Source of the DNA: Micromonosporaceae bacterium
GTDB taxonomy: Bacteria > Actinomycetota > Actinomycetes > Mycobacteriales > Micromonosporaceae
Length of the DNA stretch: 42,445 nucleotides
Assembly: GCA_003543035.1 (NCBI GenBank)
Contig: DPJL01000152.1
Span: 1 to 42,445 of the forward strand
Direction of reading: 5' to 3'
Shown one piece after another: positions 1 to 7,527 of the stretch. Positions within the stretch are counted from its first letter, which is position 1; each line of letters begins with the position of its first letter. The notes beneath the pieces were generated by a model, which was not told where the DNA came from, searched no databases, and was given only the letters and a program-made list of their open reading frames with translations. The position numbers and the translations under genes are program-made.

Positions 1-336
1 GTGCGAAGACTGCTCACACCACGCTGGCTGCTCGGCCATGCGGTGGTTTGGGTGATGGTCTTCGCCTTCCTCGCTCTCGGTTGGTGGCAGGCGGGTCGCG
101 CGGCCGAGGGCAACACGCTCAGTTGGGCCTACACCTTTGAGTGGCCGCTCTTTGCGATCTTCGTGATCGTGTTGTGGATCCGGGAGATGCGACTCACTTT
201 GCGCCGGGAACCTCCGCCGGAGGCTGCCCCGCAGCGGCGCGGCCCGGTCATCACGCGGCGAGAGGCTAACCTCGACGACGGTGACCCTGAGTACAACCGC
301 TATCTGGCTTCCCTAAACGAAGAGGATTCTCGATGA
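1..336 (+). CDS. Small membrane protein of unknown function
   Basis: A 111-residue protein read from a GTG at the first base of the window. The start looks natural (basic MRRLLTPRW followed by a hydrophobic stretch at about 12-33), but upstream sequence is missing, so a longer form cannot be excluded. A second hydrophobic segment lies at about 46-60, followed by a charged cytoplasmic tail rich in Arg, Pro and Glu. Its ATGA overlap with the DUF3817 gene indicates translational coupling and a shared role in the membrane. The N-terminus is reminiscent of SURF1-like first helices (LTPRWLL..GWWQ), but the protein is far too short to be SURF1. Function unknown. Confidence 0.75.
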   Translation: MRRLLTPRWLLGHAVVWVMVFAFLALGWWQAGRAAEGNTLSWAYTFEWPLFAIFVIVLWIREMRLTLRREPPPEAAPQRRGPVITRREANLDDGDPEYNRYLASLNEEDSR

Positions 337-656
337 AGGGTGCATTGACCCGCTTTCGCGTGATCGCCTGGATGGTGGGTGTGCTGTTGCTGGCGCTCAC
401 GCTTGTCGCGATGCCGATGAAATACTTCGCGCACAACAACCTCGGCGTGGCGATCATCGCCCCCATTCACGGCTGGCTCTACGTCGTATACCTGATCGGC
501 ACCGCCGACCTGGCGCGCCGGGTGCAGTGGTCTGTCTCACGGATCCTCCTCGTCGCCATCGCCGGAACGGTTCCGTTTATGTCCTTCGTCATGGAGCGCC
601 AGGTCAGGCACTGGGTCCAGGTGCCAGAGGAGCCCTCGACCGTCTCCGCCGGATAG
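333..656 (+). CDS. DUF3817 integral membrane protein
   Basis: A 107-residue membrane protein that matches the actinobacterial DUF3817 family by its pattern: an N-terminal helix (about 8-28), the conserved-looking segment with IAPIHGWLYVVYLI (about 43-57), and a third helix near 70-88 ending in a basic ERQVRH tail. DUF3817 proteins are small, usually three-helix membrane proteins of unknown biochemical role. The start ATG overlaps the stop of the preceding small membrane gene by 4 bases, so the two are almost certainly co-translated. A TAGGCT hexamer inside the last codons probably serves the next gene. Confidence 0.85.
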   Translation: MKGALTRFRVIAWMVGVLLLALTLVAMPMKYFAHNNLGVAIIAPIHGWLYVVYLIGTADLARRVQWSVSRILLVAIAGTVPFMSFVMERQVRHWVQVPEEPSTVSAG

Positions 657-659
657 GCT
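654..659 (+). promoter_or_regulatory. Candidate -10 element of a leaderless promoter
   Basis: TAGGCT, followed by 7 bases and then the ATG at 667. This puts a transcription start at or next to the start codon; no ribosome binding site is visible for that gene. It overlaps the end of the DUF3817 gene. No clear -35 box is seen. Confidence 0.4.
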
Positions 660-666
660 GCTCGGC

Positions 667-1374
667 ATGTCTCAGATCAATGGCGACACCGTCCTGCAAT
701 CGACCGTGCTCGAGGACCTCAGCGACGCGGTGAATTATCAGCGGTGGCTTGCCGATCTGGTGCGTCCACACATCGGCGACGATCCACTCGAGATCGGCAG
801 CGGGATCGGTGACTACGCGGCGCTCTGGCTGCCCGACGTTAGTCACATCACCGTGACCGAGGGCGATGAACAGCGACTGCTAGGTCTGAAGAACCGGTTC
901 TCGCAGGACCCCAAGGTGACCGTCCGGGAGCTGTTGCTCCCGACGGACACGACCGGCGAACACAGCGCGATCGTCGCGCTAAACGTCTGGGAGCACATCG
1001 ACGATCAGGTCGGCGCGCTGAAGTCGGCCGCTAATCTGCTGCGCTCCGGCGGTGCCGTGGTGCTTGTCGTGCCGGCGTTCAACTTTGCGATGAGCCGCTT
1101 CGATCTCGAGATCGGCCACGTCCGCCGCTACACCACAGGCTCCATGCGCGAGGCACTGACCGAGGCGGGGCTGCAGATCAATGAGCTTCGCTACGTGAAC
1201 CCGGTCGGGCTACTCAGCTGGGTGCTCATGTGCAAGCTGCTCCGGCAGCGGCCGAAGAATGGGCCCCTGCTCCGCCTCTACGATCGCTACGTCGTGCCGA
1301 CGTTGCGTAAGGCGGAACAGGGGCGGAAGCCTCCGTTTGGGCAATCCGTCTTCGCGGTCGCCCGAAAGGCTTAA
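667..1374 (+). CDS. Class I SAM-dependent methyltransferase
   Basis: A 235-residue protein with a Rossmann-type methyltransferase fold. Motif I is EIGSGIGDY at about 42-50, the acidic end of strand beta-2 is in VTEGDEQ (about 63-69), and motif IV/post-I is ALNVWEHIDD near 103-112, a hallmark of Methyltransf_11/12/23 proteins. The region RRYTTGSMREAL is also typical of this group, in which substrates are often lipid-linked or small molecules. The substrate cannot be told from sequence. There is no Shine-Dalgarno sequence; the ATG follows a -10-like TAGGCT by 7 bases. The stop codon overlaps that of the convergent thioredoxin gene by 4 bases. Confidence 0.88.
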   Translation: MSQINGDTVLQSTVLEDLSDAVNYQRWLADLVRPHIGDDPLEIGSGIGDYAALWLPDVSHITVTEGDEQRLLGLKNRFSQDPKVTVRELLLPTDTTGEHSAIVALNVWEHIDDQVGALKSAANLLRSGGAVVLVVPAFNFAMSRFDLEIGHVRRYTTGSMREALTEAGLQINELRYVNPVGLLSWVLMCKLLRQRPKNGPLLRLYDRYVVPTLRKAEQGRKPPFGQSVFAVARKA

Positions 1375-1727
1375 GCAGACTGGGTTTGAGCCTTGACCTC
1401 GTCCATGTTGAGGGCACGGACCTGCCTGATCAGCTCCTGCACTGCTGCCTCGGGCAGCGCGCCGGGCTGGGCGAAGACGATCACACCATCGCGAACGGCC
1501 ATGATGGTCGGGATCGACCGGATGTCATAGCGGGCCGCAAGCTCTTGCTGCGCTTCGGTGTCCACCTTGCCGAAGGTGATGTCGGTGTGCTCCTCCGAGA
1601 CGCGCTCATAGGTCGGCGCAAACCGGACACAGGGGCCGCACCAGGACGCCCAGAAGTCGACCAGCACGATTCCCTCGCTGCCGGTGATCTCGTCAAAGTT
1701 GGCCGTCGTGAGCTCGACTGTTGCCAT
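1371..1727 (-). CDS. trxA: Thioredoxin
   Basis: A 118-residue cytosolic thioredoxin, which reduces protein disulfides using electrons from thioredoxin reductase. The active site WCGPC is at 29-33 (Cys30, Cys33), preceded by VLVDFWAS, and the cis-proline is Pro73 in SIPT. Length is close to the usual 105-110 residues, with a short C-terminal tail. GGAG lies about 9 bases before the ATG. The stop codon overlaps the stop of the convergent methyltransferase gene, so there is no room for a terminator between them. No thioredoxin reductase gene is in the window, so the symbol is by family only. Confidence 0.93.
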   Translation of the reverse strand: MATVELTTANFDEITGSEGIVLVDFWASWCGPCVRFAPTYERVSEEHTDITFGKVDTEAQQELAARYDIRSIPTIMAVRDGVIVFAQPGALPEAAVQELIRQVRALNMDEVKAQTQSA

Positions 1728-1815
1728 TTATCCGCTCCGCTTCATCGGTGTGCTTGTCCGAGGTGAATAACCGGCCGATGCGCCGCTGCATTCCCGCGCC
1801 CAAAACACCCTAACG

Positions 1816-2274
1816 TCACTCCTGCGGAGTTTTGGGGACCATCACCTTGCGGCGAAACACGCAAACCAGGGTGCCGTCCTGCTTGTAGCCCCGGGTCTCG
1901 ACGCTGACCACACCACGATCCGGTTTGGACTCGGACTCGCGCTTGTCCAGCACGGTGGTCTCGCCATAGATGGTGTCGCCGTGGAAGGTGGGCGCGACGT
2001 GCCGCAGCGACTCCACCTCGAGGTTGGCGATCGCCTTGCCGCTGACATCGGGCACCGACATGCCCAGCAACAGCGAGTAAATGTAGTTGCCGACAACCAC
2101 ATTGCGCTTGAAATCGGTCTGCGTCTCTGCGTAGTGCGCATCCAGATGAAGCGGGTGATGGTTCATCGTCAGCAGACAGAAGAGGTGATCGTCGTACTCC
2201 GTGACGGTCTTCCCGGGCCAGTGCTTGTAGATCGCCCCGACCTCGAACTCCTCGAAGTAACGACCGAATTGCAT
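1816..2274 (-). CDS. MaoC-like (hot-dog fold) enoyl-CoA hydratase/dehydratase
   Basis: A 152-residue single hot-dog protein of the MaoC family, which adds water to or removes it from acyl-CoA substrates. The segment FCLLTMNHHPLHLDAHYA (about 33-50) holds the hydratase-2-type Asn/His catalytic region, followed by VVGNYIYSLLLGM. I start it at ATG 2274 (MQFGRYFEEFEVG), preceded by GGGAGGGG; the frame is open further upstream, but that part has no family character. Relatives act on mesaconyl-CoA-like or branched acyl-CoA compounds, but no acyl-CoA dehydrogenase or lyase neighbour is present here, so the substrate is open. Same strand as thioredoxin, 88 bases upstream of it. Confidence 0.87.
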   Translation of the reverse strand: MQFGRYFEEFEVGAIYKHWPGKTVTEYDDHLFCLLTMNHHPLHLDAHYAETQTDFKRNVVVGNYIYSLLLGMSVPDVSGKAIANLEVESLRHVAPTFHGDTIYGETTVLDKRESESKPDRGVVSVETRGYKQDGTLVCVFRRKVMVPKTPQE

Positions 2275-2365
2275 TTTTCCCCTCCCGCAGTGAACGGCGG
2301 GGCCCTCCCCGGCACCCGCCGCCCACGCTCTCGTGAATCGGATTCTGCCGCAGCCCATGAGCCGT

Positions 2366-2395
2366 GTATAGGGTCGGACAGGAGACCCCGGTCAC
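2366..2395 (-). promoter_or_regulatory. Possible promoter upstream of the MaoC gene
   Basis: Read on the minus strand: GTGACC, an 18-base spacer, then CTATAC, about 90 bases before the MaoC start. It is a moderate sigma-70-type match in the divergent 214-base gap 2275-2488. Weak evidence. Confidence 0.22.
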
Positions 2396-2488
2396 ACGGT
2401 AAGCCTTCTTACCCATACGAACGAGTGATTGCCTCGCCAGGAGGCGACAAGCCGCTGTCCAGGCATATGCTGGCGACAGGAGGTCGCC

Positions 2489-3010
2489 ATGCCGAGCCAG
2501 CAAGCGTCCGGAAATCTCCTCTCCGCGAGACAGTCAGTGCTTCTCGCATTCGAACCCCATGAATGGGAGCTGCTTACCCGGCTCCCCGCCCGCGTCATGA
2601 TCGCCGCGACATCCGCCGAGGCAGACAGTCACCGAAGGACCGTGAACGAAGGCCTGGCAGGGATCAATGCCATCGCCGCCGGCGCGGACTCAGGCTCTGA
2701 TCTGGTGCGGGCGATGGTGGCAGCCATCTACGCGGAGGCAGATCCGGACCCGCCAACCGCCGAACAGTTTCGTGACCGAGCCACCGGCATCAATGAGGTG
2801 CTGGTGAGTTGCCGAGCCGCCGCGCTCGTCCTGGACGCCCGGGTCACCCCGCGCGACGCGATGGCATATCGCGAGTGGGTGGAGTCCATCGCCAACCGGG
2901 TGTGCAAAGCATCCGTTTCCGGTGGCGTGCTTGGTGTCGGGGCTATCACGCAGTCCAAGGCCGAGCAGCAGTTCCTGCTCGCGCTTGCGGAAGCCCTGCG
3001 CAACACCTAA
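2489..3010 (+). CDS. Helical hypothetical protein
   Basis: A 173-residue protein that I do not recognise. The start ATG at 2489 (MPSQQASG) is fixed by a perfect AGGAGG at 2478-2483, five bases upstream; an in-frame ATG at 2429 is less good. The sequence is predicted to be mostly alpha-helical and soluble, with no signal peptide or membrane segment. Two halves look loosely alike, each with an Ala-rich helix following a GIN tripeptide (AGINAIAAG and TGINEVLVS), which could reflect an internal duplication. It ends 28 bases before the SPOUT methylase start, on the same strand. Confidence 0.7.
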   Translation: MPSQQASGNLLSARQSVLLAFEPHEWELLTRLPARVMIAATSAEADSHRRTVNEGLAGINAIAAGADSGSDLVRAMVAAIYAEADPDPPTAEQFRDRATGINEVLVSCRAAALVLDARVTPRDAMAYREWVESIANRVCKASVSGGVLGVGAITQSKAEQQFLLALAEALRNT

Positions 3011-3024
3011 ACCCAGTACCGGCC

Positions 3025-3030
3025 TAGGCT
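3025..3030 (+). promoter_or_regulatory. Candidate -10 element of a leaderless promoter
   Basis: TAGGCT, followed by 8 bases and the GTG at 3039. No Shine-Dalgarno sequence precedes that GTG, which fits leaderless initiation. Confidence 0.4.
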
Positions 3031-3038
3031 TCCTGCCT

Positions 3039-3668
3039 GTGACTGAAGACGAGGCGGGAGCCGAGGTCGGGGTGGGCCCGTGGCCCGGCCCCTGGCCGGA
3101 GGATCCGCGCTATGACCCCGATCTGCTGCGCGACGGCGATCGGCGCAACGTCATCGACGACTTTCGCTATTGGCGACTTGAGGCGATCGTCGAGGAGCTC
3201 GACAGCCGTCGCCACGAATTCCATGTCGCCATTGAGAATTGGCAACACGACCTCAACATCGGCACCGTTGTCCGCACTGCCAACGCATTCCTGGCCGCGG
3301 AGGTCCACATCGTCGGACGGCGGCGCTGGAACAAGCGCGGAGCCATGGTGACCGATCGATATCAGCATGTGCGCCACCACGAATCGGTTGAGCAGCTTGT
3401 CATTTGGGCGCACGAGGCCGGGTTGACCGTGGTGGGTATCGACAACCTACCCGGCAGCCGTCCGATCGAGTCGGTGACTTTGCCGCGGCGCTGCCTGTTG
3501 CTCTTCGGGCAGGAGGGGCCGGGCCTTTCCGACGCCGCCCGGGCGCATTGCGACCAACTCTTCTCGATCGCCCAATTCGGCTCCACCCGCTCGATCAATG
3601 CGGGAGTGGCGTCCGGGATCGCCATGCATGCGTGGATCAGGGAGTACGCCGCGGTGCCCGAGCTGTAG
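3039..3668 (+). CDS. SPOUT-family (TrmH/SpoU) RNA 2'-O-methyltransferase
   Basis: A 209-residue RNA methylase with the three SpoU motifs: motif 1 in NIGTVVRTANAF (catalytic Arg), motif 2 in LLLFGQEGPGLS and motif 3 in SINAGVASGIAMHAWI, which together form the trefoil knot that binds SAM. The family 2'-O-methylates ribose in tRNA or rRNA; the closest type I know is mycobacterial SpoB (Rv3366-like), whose exact target site is not fixed by sequence. Start chosen at GTG 3039 (VTEDEAG); the frame is open to 2922, but the upstream part is a shadow of the preceding gene. No separate RNA-binding domain is present beyond the Trp/Pro-rich N-terminal 30 residues. Confidence 0.9.
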   Translation: MTEDEAGAEVGVGPWPGPWPEDPRYDPDLLRDGDRRNVIDDFRYWRLEAIVEELDSRRHEFHVAIENWQHDLNIGTVVRTANAFLAAEVHIVGRRRWNKRGAMVTDRYQHVRHHESVEQLVIWAHEAGLTVVGIDNLPGSRPIESVTLPRRCLLLFGQEGPGLSDAARAHCDQLFSIAQFGSTRSINAGVASGIAMHAWIREYAAVPEL

Positions 3669-3719
3669 GGGTAACCGGATTTCTTGACGTCGCCCTTGGC
3701 CGGGGCGGACAGTGTGGGC

Positions 3720-4376
3720 ATGAGCCTCGCCGTGTCATGTCCGCGGTGTGGTGGCCGAGTGCGGCCACCGGGGCTCGCTCACTCCCAATGGCTGTGCGAC
3801 AACTGCGGTGCCGTGCCGCCGATGCACACGGTGCGTCAGGTCAATGCCGAAATCCTGGGTGCCATGACGGCTCGGGCGGCTCAGGACGGGGTACCAGTCT
3901 GGTGCCCCTGGCCTTTGCCCTTGGGGTGGACCGTGACCGGCCTTGCCTGGGTTGGCGACGACCGAAGCGGAATCGTCGCCACTGCTTTGGCGTGTACCGG
4001 GCCGGCCCCGCTAAGCGACGGACCGGCCGACATCATGCTCGTGGCCGAGGAGCCGGGCATCGGCCTGGGCTCGCGGATGGCCGGGATAGCCGGGCCCGAC
4101 CCGGGCCCGTTTCTCACCGGAACCGTTGGCTCCCATGACTCTCACGCCAAGGTGAAGGCGGCCGGGCGTCCCACTCCATTGTGGTCGGTCGCTGCCCCGG
4201 ATGATCGCAGTGCCTATGCGGGTGAGGCGAAAGGACGGTGGCTCTTCGCGGTCACCTGGCCGGCGCAGGCGGGCTATTTCCTGGCCGAGACACCGACCTT
4301 GCACGATCTGGCCGACTGGCTGCCGGCCGAGCTGGTCTTCGGCGCTCCGTCGCCTCGTCTTCCCAGCTCGGAGTAG
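3720..4376 (+). CDS. DUF6758-type zinc-ribbon protein
   Basis: A 218-residue protein starting at ATG 3720 (MSLAVSCPRCGG). Two Cys pairs, CPRCG and CDNCG about 20 residues apart at the N-terminus, form a probable zinc ribbon. The rest is Gly/Pro-rich with DDRSGIVATALACTGP, an ADIMLVAEEPGIGLG segment and a C-terminal ADWLPAELVFG; this arrangement matches the uncharacterised actinobacterial DUF6758 proteins. It precedes a small membrane peptide and a PH-domain protein on the same strand, a neighbourhood I associate with this family. No enzymatic motif is visible. Confidence 0.75.
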   Translation: MSLAVSCPRCGGRVRPPGLAHSQWLCDNCGAVPPMHTVRQVNAEILGAMTARAAQDGVPVWCPWPLPLGWTVTGLAWVGDDRSGIVATALACTGPAPLSDGPADIMLVAEEPGIGLGSRMAGIAGPDPGPFLTGTVGSHDSHAKVKAAGRPTPLWSVAAPDDRSAYAGEAKGRWLFAVTWPAQAGYFLAETPTLHDLADWLPAELVFGAPSPRLPSSE

Positions 4377-4546
4377 GTGCCGAAACTTTCCTCTTCGGAC
4401 ATTGCACATGGCTGGCGGACTTGTGTCTTAATGATTCTGGAGTGGCACCGTTACTGCTAGGCTGAGGTTCGCTACGGCCGGGCATGACTGTGCAAGTATG
4501 TATGTCCAGCAATGGGTTGGCGATCGGCAGAGGGAGTAGGCCAGAC

Positions 4547-4714
4547 ATGGCAAAGAAGATCCTTACCTGGGGCGGCATCGCCTTTCTGGTCTTCTTCGTG
4601 GCGTTCCGGCCGACAGCGGCGGCGGACGTGGTGAAGTCGCTGGGTAACGTCGCTATCGACCTTGGCCACGGCATTGGGGACTTCTTCAGCAGCCTGGTTT
4701 CTTCGGTCTCCTGA
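4547..4714 (+). CDS. 55-residue single-span membrane peptide
   Basis: A 55-residue peptide beginning MAKKILTWGG at ATG 4547, with AGGGAG about 10 bases upstream. One hydrophobic helix at about 6-22 (GIAFLVFFVAFRP) is followed by an amphipathic C-terminal half ending in FFSSLVSSVS. Only three bases separate its stop from the PH-domain gene, so the two are surely co-translated. The longer frame from 4484 starts without a good ribosome site. Function unknown; it may be a partner of the PH-domain protein in the membrane. Confidence 0.65.
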   Translation: MAKKILTWGGIAFLVFFVAFRPTAAADVVKSLGNVAIDLGHGIGDFFSSLVSSVS

Positions 4715-4717
4715 CCC

Positions 4718-5548
4718 ATGATTGGTGGGCTGGGGCCGGGCGATCCGGAAGAACCCCGTCGCGAGCGGGACACTGAACCAATTCCGCACACGCGCGCTGA
4801 AGCGCATCCGCCGCCAGACGATCCGACCGCTCAGCCGTCGCACTTCGTCGGGAAGGCGACAGTCGGCGCGAGCACTTCCTCCAGCGGTGGCGGAAGCACG
4901 TCGTCGATCCCGCCGGCGGACGAGTTCCCCCAGTTCTCCGAAGAGGAGCTGGCCGGCCTGCGATTCGACGCCTCCGGCGTTCCGCTCGGCCCTCGCCGGG
5001 TGCTGCCGCTCGAGGACGAGCCGAGCAACATGGTCGCCCGGTATCTCTTTCCGACCGAGCGCTATCGCGGCGAGTGGAAGCGGCACTGGATCCACCTGAC
5101 GAATCCGCTGTTGATCGGCGTGGTGTCCACGTTCGGGTTGGGCTACTTCTCCGGTTTCCTGGCCAAGCAGCCGATTCAGGGCCTGTGGGTCTTCGCGGTG
5201 GTCCTCTGGGCAGTGATCATGGGCTGGATAGCGTGGAAGTTGGCCGATTGGTACTTCGACCGGTTCATCCTGACCAATAAGCGCCTCATGCTGGTCAACG
5301 GCCTGATCACCCGCCGGGTGGCCATGATGCCGCTGATCAAGGTGACGGATATGAAGTATGAGCAGTCCCCGCTGGGCCGTATGCTCAACTACGGCACGTT
5401 CGTGCTCGAGTCGGCGGGTCAGGATCAGGCGCTCAGCAAGGTCGAGCACATGCCCAATCCCAACGAGCTCTATCTGCGAATCGTGGAGGAGATGTACGAG
5501 CCGGCGGCTGTGGAAGCCCGGCTTGGCCGCGAGCCGGAAGAGGAATGA
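4718..5548 (+). CDS. PH domain-containing membrane protein (bPH2-type)
   Basis: A 276-residue protein. The first ~90 residues are a disordered Pro/Ser/Glu-rich region. Then come an amphipathic FPTERYRGEWKRHW segment, two membrane helices (about 129-148 and 156-175), and a bacterial PH domain starting at FDRFILTNKRLMLVNGLITRR and running through KVTDMKYEQSPLGRML and NYGTFVLESAGQDQ. Bacterial PH domains of this kind usually sit on the cytoplasmic membrane; the role of the actinobacterial ones is not established. It follows the 55-residue membrane peptide by 3 bases. The long acidic N-terminal tail could bind a cytosolic partner. Confidence 0.87.
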   Translation: MIGGLGPGDPEEPRRERDTEPIPHTRAEAHPPPDDPTAQPSHFVGKATVGASTSSSGGGSTSSIPPADEFPQFSEEELAGLRFDASGVPLGPRRVLPLEDEPSNMVARYLFPTERYRGEWKRHWIHLTNPLLIGVVSTFGLGYFSGFLAKQPIQGLWVFAVVLWAVIMGWIAWKLADWYFDRFILTNKRLMLVNGLITRRVAMMPLIKVTDMKYEQSPLGRMLNYGTFVLESAGQDQALSKVEHMPNPNELYLRIVEEMYEPAAVEARLGREPEEE

Positions 5549-5633
5549 CTCCTCGGGTCTAGATCCGATCTCCCCTGTATGACACTCTTTGCCTACCGTT
5601 CACGAGACGGGCAGGTACTCAGGAGGTGCGTTC

Positions 5634-6311
5634 GTGGGGGAACGCAACATGGAGGACGAATTCAGAGAGTTCGTCACCGCGCGCTCGGCCGCGTTGCTAC
5701 GCACCGCATACCTGTTGGCAGGCGATTGGGCCACGGCTGAGGATTTGCTTCAGACCGCGCTGACCAAGACCTATCTCGCTTGGAAGAGGCTCGGCCAGAT
5801 CGAGGCCGTGGAGCCCTATGCCCGCCGCGTGCTGGTGAACACCGCGACGAGCTGGTGGCGGCGGCGCTGGCATGGCGAGCGCCCGACCGAGTTCCTGCCC
5901 GAGCGCGCCGCGCCGGATCGTCTTGACGAGCAGCTTGAGCGCGACGCGCTGTGGAAACATGTGAAAGCTCTGCCCGCGCGACAACGCGCCGTGCTAGTTC
6001 TGCGTTTCTACGAAGACATGTCTGAGGCGCAGACGGCGTCGTTGCTCAACATCTCGCCAGGCACGGTGAAGAGTCAGACCTCCCGTGCCCTTGGGACGTT
6101 GCGGCAACGGCTCGCGGCCGAGGGCTTCAGTCCCAAATTGCCTGGGCTCACACCTGCTCCCAGCGCCGCGGTGGCTGAGGTCCCCGCGCCGCGCAGGGAG
6201 CTCGAGCAGGTGCCGCCACCGGCGCCCGCTCCCGTCCTACCTGAGCGCTCGGACGCAGCAGAGGTGCGACCAGTGCCGACACCGGTGCCGGTCGGGAGAG
6301 CCAGGCGGTGA
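5634..6311 (+). CDS. SigE-family ECF RNA polymerase sigma factor
   Basis: A 225-residue sigma factor. GTG 5634 is chosen because AGGAGG at 5621-5626 lies 7 bases upstream. Region 2 holds LLRTAYLLAGDWATAEDLLQ and region 4 holds LPARQRAVLVLRFYEDMSEAQ with the recognition helix in ISPGTVKSQTSRAL, the pattern of the actinobacterial SigE (SACE_1560-like) group. The C-terminal ~60 residues are an unusual Pro/Ala-rich extension beyond region 4. Its stop overlaps the GTG start of the next, membrane-anchored gene by 4 bases, so that gene is the likely regulator. No promoter that resembles an autoregulated ECF site is obvious in 5549-5633. Confidence 0.9.
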   Translation: MGERNMEDEFREFVTARSAALLRTAYLLAGDWATAEDLLQTALTKTYLAWKRLGQIEAVEPYARRVLVNTATSWWRRRWHGERPTEFLPERAAPDRLDEQLERDALWKHVKALPARQRAVLVLRFYEDMSEAQTASLLNISPGTVKSQTSRALGTLRQRLAAEGFSPKLPGLTPAPSAAVAEVPAPRRELEQVPPPAPAPVLPERSDAAEVRPVPTPVPVGRARR

Positions 6312-7498
6312 CCATGCTTGACGACGAGCTGCGCGAGATGTTCGGCACTCGTGTGCAGACTCCGCCTGCTGCTACGGATCCGGCCGGTGCTGCGATCAAA
6401 CACGGACGGCGCAGGGCCAGAAGGCGCAGAGCGGCTGCGGGTGCCGCCGCCGCGGTCGCCTTCGCGGCGATGCTCGGTGGCGCGGGCGCGCTCAAGGGCA
6501 TCTGGACCCCGTCGACTTCGCTGGGTGGCTCGCTGACCTACGAAGGTCTGTTCGGCCGGAATCTTGAGACACCCGCCCGGTCAAACATCAGCGTGCCGAT
6601 CATGTCGCTGCCGATCGATGTCTATGTCGGCACCGCGCTGTGGACCGCCGATGGCAGACGGCTGAGCCTGTCCGGCGTCGATCAGGTGCTCGAGGTGGTG
6701 CGGGTGCCGGCGGGCTGGCTCTACTCAGATGACATCCGCCTGCGCCTGCTGACGCTCAGCGGCAGCTCAGTGCCGATCCGAGCCAACGTTGCGGCCTGGG
6801 GGGTCAGCCCGGACGGCACGAGAGTGGCAACCGTGGCCGAAGGCACCGTGCTCGAGGTGCACCAGCCGGGCAAGGCCGGCTCGGTCAAGACCATCGTCCC
6901 GGCCGGGACGCAACCGGTCACCTTTGACGGCACCCGCGTGGTGCTGCAGCACAACACGTCCGGCTTCGATCTCTGGACCACCGGGTCGGCGACCTACCGG
7001 CAAACCTGGAACAGCACGATGCTCGCCGTCTACACGTCCGCCGGCGACACACCGGTGGCTCTGGTGCAGGAGGAGGACGGCACGGTTTGCCTGGTCGACC
7101 TCACGGCGACCGATCAGGGCTGGCAGGCCGGGTCCAAGCTTGGCTGCGGGGAGATCTTCACGACCGCGGCGCGGGGCGCTTACGGCCGCGCCTCGGCTAG
7201 CCGCTCACCAGATGGGCGATGGCTGGCGGTGCCGTCGGCGCAGGGCGTGCAACTGCTCGACATTCACGCCTCCCGGGCCTCCACTGGCTCGGCCGCGGGC
7301 CTGGCCACGGGCGGGCCGACCTGCGACTCGGCCCCCGACGCGCCGGTCGTGTGGGCCGATGCCCATACCCTGCTGACGATCAGCGACGACGCGGGCATCG
7401 TGGCCTGCGGCATCAACGGTTCCCGCCATTCAGTGCCGCTGCCGGCCGGAGTCACCGAGGGCTGGGCGCTGGTGCCCAGGTACGGGGTGATCGGCTGA
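6308..7498 (+). CDS. Membrane-anchored propeller-like protein coupled to the sigma factor
   Basis: A 396-residue protein, GTG start overlapping the sigma-factor stop (an ATG 6 bases later is an alternative). About 35 N-terminal cytosolic residues are followed by a very basic RRRARRRRA stretch, one membrane helix (about 40-60) and a large outer domain. That domain contains SPDG-type blades (VSPDGTRVATV and RSPDGRWLAVP) typical of beta-propellers, with two likely disulfide cysteines. It occupies the place of an anti-sigma factor, but I see no HxxxCxxC zinc anti-sigma motif in the cytosolic part. By position it may sense an envelope signal and hold the sigma factor; this is inference. Confidence 0.8.
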   Translation: MTMLDDELREMFGTRVQTPPAATDPAGAAIKHGRRRARRRRAAAGAAAAVAFAAMLGGAGALKGIWTPSTSLGGSLTYEGLFGRNLETPARSNISVPIMSLPIDVYVGTALWTADGRRLSLSGVDQVLEVVRVPAGWLYSDDIRLRLLTLSGSSVPIRANVAAWGVSPDGTRVATVAEGTVLEVHQPGKAGSVKTIVPAGTQPVTFDGTRVVLQHNTSGFDLWTTGSATYRQTWNSTMLAVYTSAGDTPVALVQEEDGTVCLVDLTATDQGWQAGSKLGCGEIFTTAARGAYGRASASRSPDGRWLAVPSAQGVQLLDIHASRASTGSAAGLATGGPTCDSAPDAPVVWADAHTLLTISDDAGIVACGINGSRHSVPLPAGVTEGWALVPRYGVIG

Positions 7499-7527
7499 TC
7501 ACCCGGCCGACGTGCTATTAGTCCTCT

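Noticed and set aside
4458..4463. TAGGCT as a -10 box for the 55-residue peptide
   Set aside because: It lies 83 bases before the start at 4547, and the gene has its own ribosome site; a -35 box at the right distance is not convincing.
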